A DNA stretch of 64,000 nucleotides from Monoplex corrugatus (Eukaryota > Mollusca > Gastropoda > Littorinimorpha > Ranellidae): NCBI GenBank assembly GCA_030674185.1, contig CM060314.1, forward strand, positions 24,026,340 through 24,090,339. The letters are read 5' to 3'. Of the stretch, positions 39,201-48,900 are shown piece after piece. Under the pieces are notes generated by a model. The model was not told the DNA's origin. It ran no database searches and was given only the letters and a program-made list of their open reading frames with translations. A program made the translations under genes and the position numbers. Each line of letters begins with the position of its first letter. Position 1 is the stretch's first letter.

Positions 39201-42200
39201 AAGCCACCAGACCTTCTTCGCTACGCCCTTTGGGGATGGCAGAATATCCCACAGCCTGGCAAAAAACAAAAATTTTGAGTATATATTCAAAAGCAGAATA
39301 AAGTCTGAAGCCTGTCGAGACTTCTGTTTTAATCTACAGTGATGGTCAAAAACAGAATAGTCAACAGCCTTACAAAATTTGAGAGGAAAAAAACCCTGAA
39401 AAACAAAGATTGGGAACAAAATGTCAATGTCCAACTGTTGTTAGTTCCGAAACGATTTTACTTTCGGTAACAACATTGCTGATAACAGAGGTCATGGGTT
39501 TGACCCTCAGGTAAGCCACAAGATTTTCTTTTGTTGTTAATGTCCTGAGTTCAGTCCCAGCTTGCAACACATACACTGGCATGTTCACTGCACATTTAAT
39601 GCTCAAATCATTCTGTTGATGAGCTTAACTGTCTCATAGGTTACATTCTCCCTCTCCCCATTTCAAGACCTTGCCAGTTCACAGGGTTTTGCACAGTTGA
39701 AAGAGTCTTGCCAGCTGATTACTGTCAAGTTTGGGGGAAACACATTTGGCACTGTCTGAGTGTGATCAATACCTCCTGAACAAACTCCAATCTTGACCTA
39801 ACCCTTGAAACTTACAATAACGATTCAAACCTAGTTTATCCAAAGCCATCTGGAGGGATATATGGGATAATCTTACCAAATCACCAGAGGAAAGCAGAAA
39901 AGATCACACACAACTGCAGCAGGGATGTCATGCTTGGCCTATGAAGTTGAAAGGAATGACACATAAGCTCTTGAGAAATAACTACTCTTGCATTCTCTAG
40001 AGGGGTAATCACTGTTAAGGGACAGGCCTCACCAATCAATTCCAGCTGTGTGACACAACAGAATATGTGCAATTTAAAGTAATAATGCTGATGATCAATC
40101 CCTCTCCTTCTCCTCTGTCATTCTCATCCTTTTCTCGACTTCTCACTCTCATCCCTTTGTTTAATGGAGACTTCAAACACTGGTCATAGCAATCATGGAG
40201 GAAGCTGGCAGAATGGTTCAGACGTTCACCTGCCAATAACTAAACTCAAGGTTCCAGTTCCACTTCTCAGTTTGACCAGAAAATCAAACTGAATGTCTAG
40301 TTCTTTGGAAGGGGGGAGGGGAATAAAACGAGTCAGATCCGTTTGCCTTGTGGCCTGTGCATGTAAAAGATCCCATGGCAGTTGAAAATCATTAAGAACA
40401 GGCTATTAACCCAGCTGCCCTGGCATAAAAATATCAGTTATGGGTTTACTTCCCAGACCCCTTCCTCTGAAGCCCAATTAGCCTTCTTGCCTTTCTGAAG
40501 TCCTGGAAAAAAAAAAAGAGAGAGAGGGGATATATAAGACAAATATCAATATCAGTGTTTCCATCGTTGCTGGCCGACTGCTTTGGCGGATTATGAGAGC
40601 GCATGCCTCAATCTGATTCTTCAATTCTTACCATTAGTATCATCATCAATAGTATTATTATCATTATCATTATTACGATAGTTATTATTATTATTATTAT
40701 GTTCAATTTGATAGCATTTGTAAATCAGGCAATCCATTCAAGCAACAATGTGTTTCAAGGAAAAAAAAAAGCTGGGATCCAGGGGGCCCACATAGGCCCC
40801 CTGGTGGGGGTCTGGGGGCGTTGCCCCCAGAAGCTGAAGCATTTTAGTCTAGTAAACGGTGAAAGATAAATTAAGTATTTTAATAAAAGAAAAAAGGGCA
40901 CAAGCGTTGTTAACAATGAACAAAACATGCAAATACTTCCCTTTCGCGGATATCCGCAAATTCGCGGACATTTGGATTGCCTGTAAATGTTCACATTCAT
41001 GTTCAGACCGATTCAATGATTCATGCATGCACACATATACTCCTAATCATAATTTAAGGGCCACTTCTTCCTTCCTCTCTAATTTTAAGTTGAAATAATT
41101 GACAATGTTTAGAATTGATTCTATGTTTTATTTCATCATTTCCACACCTGTTTTGGAAAAAGAAATTAGCACAATGACCCATTAGTGAACAGCACATGCA
41201 TTTAAAGGAACATCCCCCCCTTTTCAAAAAACAGAAAGTGTCAGATTTGGCCAATCTGTTTTCAATATCGCGTGTGTCCGCCCCGAGCCTGGATGCATGC
41301 TTCACAGCGCCGATGCATCGACCCCACAAGGGTACGGAGTGTGTCCTGAGGGATGGCCGCCCACTCGATCTGCAGGATGTCGACCAGCCTGGCCAGGGTG
41401 CCCGGTGGGGGGTGGTTGTCCCTGATGCGCCTCCCGAGCACATCCCAGAGGTGTTCAATTGGGTTCAGGTCAGGTGAGCACGCTGGCCAGGCCATACGGA
41501 CGACTTCATGCTGCTCCAGGAAGTCGGTCACAAGGCGTGCTCGATGCGCAGGTGCATTGTCGTCCTGGAAGATGGCGCCTTGACCAAGGTCCACAAGCGC
41601 AGGCAGTGCCACGGCCGCCAGAACCTCGTCCCGGTACCGGACCCCGTTCAGGATGCCGTCAATGGGGAGCAGGGGGGTCCGGGTACCACGCTCATGCCAC
41701 CCCACACCATCACCGACCCGCCGCCGTACCGGTTATGCTCTTGGACAGTGGCGTCAGCGAACCTCTCCCCTTGACGTCGCCACACCCGAGCCCGGCCATC
41801 GTTAAAGGTCAGGGTGAACCTGGACTCATCCGAAAACAAGACCCGGGCCCACTGTTGCCTTGTCCAGGTCACGTGCTCCCTAGCCCAGGTCATGCGGCGC
41901 ACTCTGTTGACCGGTGACAGCACGGGTCGGACGGCCGGTCTCCGTGACCTCAAGTTTGCCTCATGTAGCCATCTTCTCACCGTGCTGCAGCTGATGTTAG
42001 CACCTGTTGCGTCCCTCAGCTGACCCCTCAAGGTCACCGCAGTGGATGCCCTTTCCCTCAGGACGGAGAGGGCAAGGTAGCGGTCTTGCTGTCTTGTCGT
42101 TACTCTGGGTCGACCCGTGTGACGCCTTTCCTGGACTGCTCCAGTCTCATTGAAGCGCTCCAGCAGTCTCTGGATTGTGGAATGCGACACTTCAAGTCGT

Positions 42201-42953
42201 CTAGCAACTTCCCGCTGCGCTAGGCCTTCATCAAGCAGAGCGAGGGCTCTCCCCCGCTGCTCATCCGTCATCCGTCGTCTTGCAAGCATGGTTAAAACGA
42301 ACCAAGAACGGGTCCTTTTTATCCTCGTCTGCGGGCAACTTTGGCTGGAGTAGTGTTCAAAAAGGGCTTGCCTTGCACGTGCAAAGCGAATTTTGTCGCT
42401 ACCTTGCCTGCGTCGTCAGAGAGACCCTGCTGAAGATTCGACAATTTCGTGCGGAAATTGTCTTCCTTGGGCCGCCCATTGCAAATCGGCAAATCCCCAA
42501 ACACGTGCCAAAAGGAAACTGCAATGTTGTCTGAGCTCTTATCCATTCAGTTACGGCAACAAATTGGAGAAAAGAGTAAGAGAAAATAGGTTATTTCTCC
42601 TTTCAAAAATTGACTCAAAAACGTTCCTGGCCCTTAAATAATGACGTGTAGTATATATAATATATATACGTTACATACTGTGCAGGTAATATCAAAGGAT
42701 TTGTCAGACATACAACTAACCACTGTCCTGAGCATAAATGCGTTATATAGCGAACACTTATCCTCAAGATTTCACTCTTACAAATACACATGTAATCAGC
42801 TCAACTTCTTTTTCCATCATCCACCCTATGGAACCTATTTCTGTCTTGCTTCTCCCTTCCTGCTCATTCTCATTCTCAATGCAGATTACACTCTGGTATC
42901 ACATGACATACAACTACAAGCCTTTTCAACTGGTTCCTCTGGCTTTGTCGTAC

Positions 42954-42989
<36 letters not shown>

Positions 42990-45900
42990 GTGCACGTCTA
43001 CAATACTGGAATCACCCAATAGAATGATAGGGCCCTCACTTCAGCTTCAGCTGCCTTTGCATATGTTGGTGGAGTTTTTTTTATTTCATTTGGTTTGGCG
43101 ACATGTTTCTTCAACAAAATAAAGCATTGTTCATCACCATTTGTGTTTGCCTGATTTTTTGTTGTTTTTATTTTGTCTGTGGTTGTGACCAAAAAGGCGC
43201 CAGAAAGTGGGACATGGCTTGGGTTGAAACTTGTACAACAGTGTAACTTAATCAGAACAAGCAACACACAAATGAATTGTGTGTGTCCTGCTAGTAAATA
43301 AAACATTAATCCCACCCACAATAAGCCATTGCAAAACTTCATGCAATAAGTTGCGTTTAGTGCATCCAAAAATACGGCGATCGTGCGTTTCATTAGTTTC
43401 CACAGATAACGCTTGCATTCCGTTCTACCCACACAACACAGTTGTGCTTCAACAGATTCAAAATTACTCCAAAATGCATCTTTAGGGATCGTTCTTCCTG
43501 CTCACGATTCAGTTCGTTGAAATATGAAGCTGAATGCAAGTTTCTCTGAAGGTGCTTACAGCGTGGCACGTTTTGCTTCCTAGTGTAACGCACACAACCT
43601 ATCCTTCTTGCTCATCAAAGTCAATCATCTTGGCCCCATCCTCTGAATCTAAAGTGTTTGAGAACAAAGAAAATGTGTACGTGACAAGCGGCACATGGCC
43701 CATGTATGCTCAAACACAAGCTGGACATTGGTTGACTCGTCTCCACCCGACGCTTTGAAACGCACGTCATATCTGCTCGACGTCACCACAAGTGTCGGCA
43801 TCTCCAGTTTGGTGTGTGTGTGGGGCAAGCAAACTGAGGTAAGGATTCAATTTTGCTTTTATTGTTTATTAAAAATAGATAAGTTTTACCGGATAAAACT
43901 CAATAAAAGAGTAAATAATGATCGATTCTCTCTAAACGCAAATTAAATGTGGGCATTTGCGATTGTTTCTGTAGTAACGCACAAACGTTTCAATACGATA
44001 TCTACTGTGCATGAAAATGTGGAAACTTTCTTAAGTTTACAGTGTACAGGCAAGTCTCTTATATTTCACAAAACTCGGCATGCATTCATGATCTTACGTG
44101 TACAACGAATCATAGTCGTGGGATTCTGCTGAAACGAAAGCGGTAATTTGTTGTTTCTCTTGTAGCGCACATAACGAATAAACGTTACATGGAGCATTTT
44201 CATTGACACTTTTTGTTTATACATGTACAAGCTTTACTGCGCGTGTTGTGACTAATAAAAATATTGTGAGCCCTACTGTTTGTGTTTCGGAAAGGAACGC
44301 TCTCAGCAAAAAGGAAATTTTGTGGAATAGTTTTAAGTGCTACTGGTTTTAGATTCCACGGCAACGCACGCTTGCTGAATCTTTATCAATTACCGTTTCG
44401 CAACAGATTGATGTCTTTGGACAGAAAGCAAACAATTATGGTATTCCAATTACATGGTTCAATTAAAGACATTGAAATCTACAGAGAATTTTTAAAAGTC
44501 GGCACTTTGTGAGCCTGAGTTACTGCAGAGACGAAACATTGTTGCAGATTTGTTTCAAGGTATGCACTTCAGTCTTTATGTATTTTGTTTCTTTTTCCCT
44601 AGCCACTGAACTGTAGATCTAGATCTATTCTTTCTTTGAAGATTAATAGGGGAGAAGGAAAGCCATATTAGCTATCTAAAATCTTGCCAAAAGAAAAGTT
44701 CATTGGTTACAGTGGAAGTGATTCAGATCTATTGAGATGACAGTTGTGCTTCCTCCTTACGCACATTTTTGATCGGACTTATCTGAAACTGGCTCAGCAT
44801 ACAGATCTACATTGTGCTTTTTTTATGCCTTACTTTTCAGTGGCTATTAAAAGATTACTTGTTAAAACAACGGATTGGATTATACTTCTTGTTTGCACGC
44901 TACAGAGAAACCACTCTCACTCCTTGTCTTGTTATTATCATTACTATTATCATTACAAAAATTAATAGTATTATTGTTGCTAGTCATTATTCTACAAAGG
45001 ACTGGTAAGGATACATTGTTTTGAATGCAGTACCATGGTCATAATTTTGTCCAATAGGACAATAAGTTAAAAAAAATTAACCTGCTGTAGGTTTTGAAAA
45101 TGTACATAGGCATAAGATCTGATCAATACAATGTCGCTTACACTTCTTAATGTTGAAACTTTTAGTTCACCTTTTCCACATTATATAATAATCAAAGCAA
45201 TTATTCAGAGCTCTGTGTGTGTGTGTGTGTGCGATTTCCAGGTTCTGAAGTCAGAAGGTGGTGAGACGCTGGTGAAATTTGTGCGAGACAGTAGTGGACA
45301 CTGCAGCTTTCCAGATATTGATGACATTGCTTGAGTGGCCAATGACAACCTGAGTATCCTGCAGCCACTGACCATTAACCAACACGGGCACCATATTTTT
45401 ACTGTTTAAAAGCTACACCAATGCAGTGAATTTACAGCTCAAGTTGTGAAAATGTAACCAAAAATGGAATCTCAACATGAACTGATGAAGTAGTCCCCCC
45501 CCTATGACTTCCAGCAATCTGAGAATGGACCAATTCAAAGAATGAATTAGTGAAAGGATGAATCAGCTGAATTAGTGCATTTCCACTTGTAAGCTACGCA
45601 CAAAAAGTTAAGGATCACTATGAGAAAACAGGTGCGTAATAAACTCAGTTCGCTACTGTTATTTATTTCTCAGTCCAGCCAAATTGTTATGAATTCTTGT
45701 TCAGCTGTAAGTGGGCGATGTTGTGTTAGTGCGAAAATTGCACGGGATTCTCTACTACTGAGCTTGGCCGCAAACGGAAAAGCGGAAACTTGCGAAAAAG
45801 GACCTTGTTTTGGACCGTTCTGCCTGAACACATTGCACAAGCCAGATGGAAAAACCACTATGCACGTGCAAGCACTGCTGTTTATGTGTGAGATGCTGTC

Positions 45901-48900
45901 TCTTGCTTGGCTTTATAAGAAGACATTCCACCAGTAGTAGGCCTGATCTGACAATGCCTCCACGACGAAAATTGAGCGAGTTTGAGAGGGGACGAGCTGT
46001 TGCATGGTTCCAAGATGGTGTTCCCAAGCGAGAAGTGGCCAGGCGACTTCAGGTGTCCATCTCGGTCATTGTCAGACTGATTCAACGCTTCACAGCCACT
46101 GGGAGGGTCCATGAAAGACGCAGATCTGGTCGACCGAAGAAGACAAACCCACGTGAAGATCGTCTCATTGAACGACAAGCCCTGCAGACAAGAACAGCCT
46201 CTTCCAGCATCATTCGAAGGCAGCTGAGGGTGGCTACTGACATCAACATCAGCCAGCAGACCATACGAAACCGCCTTCATGGGTTTAACCTCCGTTCTCG
46301 TCGCCCAGCTGTACGGCCACGCTTAACTCCAGCCCATAGGGCAGCACGCCGCGCCTTCTGCAGACGTCACGTGAGGTGGACACATCAGCAATGGTCCCAG
46401 GTCCTGTTCAGTGATGAATCACGCTTCACCATGAACCACAACGACGGCCGACTGAGGGTCTGGAGGCGCCCAGGGCAACGCTTTATTGACACCACTGTCC
46501 AAGAAAAGGTGGCCTTTGGTGGAGGTTCTGTAATGGTCTGGGGGGCCTTCAGCCTTCACCACAGAACACCCTTGTATCATTTACAGGGTAACCTGACTGG
46601 CCTCCGATACCGGGATGAGATCCTTCGACCGCTGGCTGTGCCTACACTGCAGCAGATGGGACCGACGGCTGTCTACCAGGATGACAACGCTCGCCCCCAC
46701 AGGGCAAGGGTGGTCAACGACTTCCTGCAGCAGTCTGGAGTCAACAGAATGGAGTGGCCAGCATGCAGTCCCGATCTCAACCCGATTGAGAACCTCTGGG
46801 ATGAGCTGGATCGCAAAGTGAGGAGCAACCACCCCCCTCCCAGGGATGCCCAACACCTCTACCAGATGCTGCAGGCTGAATGGCAGGCGCTTCCACAGAG
46901 GATCTTCACCAACCTGGTCAACTCGATGAGGACTCGCTGCGTCGAGTGCCAGAACAGCCATGGCGGTTACACGCATTACTGAACTTTTGGGAGCATCAGA
47001 ATGCCCTGTCTTGTGATTTCAATGACTTTGGGAAATCAAATTTCGATACGTACCCACTTTGATCAAATGTACACACCAAACGATTGCTCGAAATTGAAGG
47101 CAATTGTGTATCGTTATCACTAAAGCATGGAATTAAATGTTTGCCAAACTTCAACGCATTGGCTTTCTAATTTTGAGAGTTATGAATTTTTGTGCAAGTG
47201 ATCCTTAACTTTTTGTGCGTAGTGTATGTATCACTGTGTGACATCTTGCATTTCCACTTGTATGTATCACTGTGTGACATCTAACAAATAAAATTAAATA
47301 CTCGCTGAAATGCAAGAAATCATAAAATCCAGTCAATTTGAATAAATTGCTCAAAATCCAGCAAAGTCATTGCATACAGCATATTGTAAAGTCCTGCAAA
47401 CAAAAATTAACAATGTAGAGAACAATCTAATGCATCAAGAGCACCTAAATGTAAAAACAGTGATTTATTCTGATGTTGCTCGATGGAATACAAGAATGGT
47501 TTCCCATTTGGATTCCACGTAATGCACGCAACATTTCCCAGTTACATAAATATGGCTGTGCCCAAATGCTCATCATTGTCATAGAAAGCAAGCTTTTAAT
47601 ATGTTGTCTAAAATAAATCAAGATACTTCCATATTACAGCTCTACCATTGTCAGCGAAAAATTGTCAAGCCACAATGTTGTGTGGGTTACGGTCTCCACC
47701 TATACATAAGTTTATATACAGGACATGGTTAAGTTCTTCTGTTCAAGTTTATTACTGGACACATGACCTTAGGTGTCTGTATTGATGGTATCATCCTTTC
47801 CATGAAGCCTGGTTATTTTATCTAAAACAGCAGTACCAAGTGGAAACCATGTAATGCACATCACGCCGGTCACTTGGTCTACATTTTGTTGATTTTTAGT
47901 GAAGTCTTTAAATGAACTCTGTTTACTTTTTTCCTGTTTATTAAAGGTATGTCTGAACTCTTCAAAAATGTGTTTTGCATGCTTTTTTATTACTTTTAAT
48001 TTTTCACCCAGGTCTTGTTTCAGTATTGTAGACGTGCACATATATAAGAGAGAGAGAGATACACACACACACACATATATATATACATATATATATCTGT
48101 ATTTACATATTTTCTATATCCATATATATATATATGTCTTATTTGGCTTCATCCTTTGCCGTATTTTCTTTCCCACTGCCATATTTTCTTTTCCATTTTC
48201 TTCCACGCCATCTCTCAGACTTCCCAACTACATACTCTGTCTTGTAACATCTGCTCTCTGTCTGTGTCACAATTACCTTAAATCGGCAAAACGGATTGTC
48301 AGGCTTGAAGTCCACAACACCATTCTGACTGAAGTAGCCTTTCCCTGTACCCCAGCAGGCCTGCAACTGGTTCCACCGAGCGATAACAGCGTCTCTCTCA
48401 TCCCCAAAAATCTGGGGAACTGATACCGCCATGGCCAGATTAGCCAAAGCATTTTGCTGCACTTGCTGTTGTTGCTGCTGCTGCTGTGGCTGCTGAATGG
48501 TTTGTGTTGTACCTAAAACAATAAATGTGTACACACATTATATAAATTTACAAAATGCACACACACAATTATATGTATATATACGCACACACACACACAC
48601 ACACTTACACATACATACATACACACACACAATTAGAATGTATCAGAATATGGCCCCAAAATGTCTAACTCAAGTTTTTTTCATATTAATTTAGCAGTTA
48701 CCACCACCACCAACAACAACCACACACGCACACACACACACACGTACACACACATACACACATGCACAAACAGAAACTGGCATTAACAGAATGTTATTCT
48801 GCAAAAATGTTACAATCTTGTCTCAATCTGTTATGATCAATCACCATCATGGAATTTTTCATTTTAAAAATCAAAATGAATCACCTGAAGGAAAAGGTGG

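Larger units (their letters stand above)
43560..47870. repeat. Degenerate ~195-bp periodic repeat (TAACGCAC motif)
   Basis: A motif close to TTCC-nnn-GTAACGCAC recurs near 43587, 43974, 44163, 44362, 44755, 47518 and 47850. The first five spacings are about one or two multiples of 190-197 bp. A second shared motif, TTTAnACATGTACA, follows some of them. The array is interrupted by the Tc1 element at 45592-47224. Confidence 0.4.
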
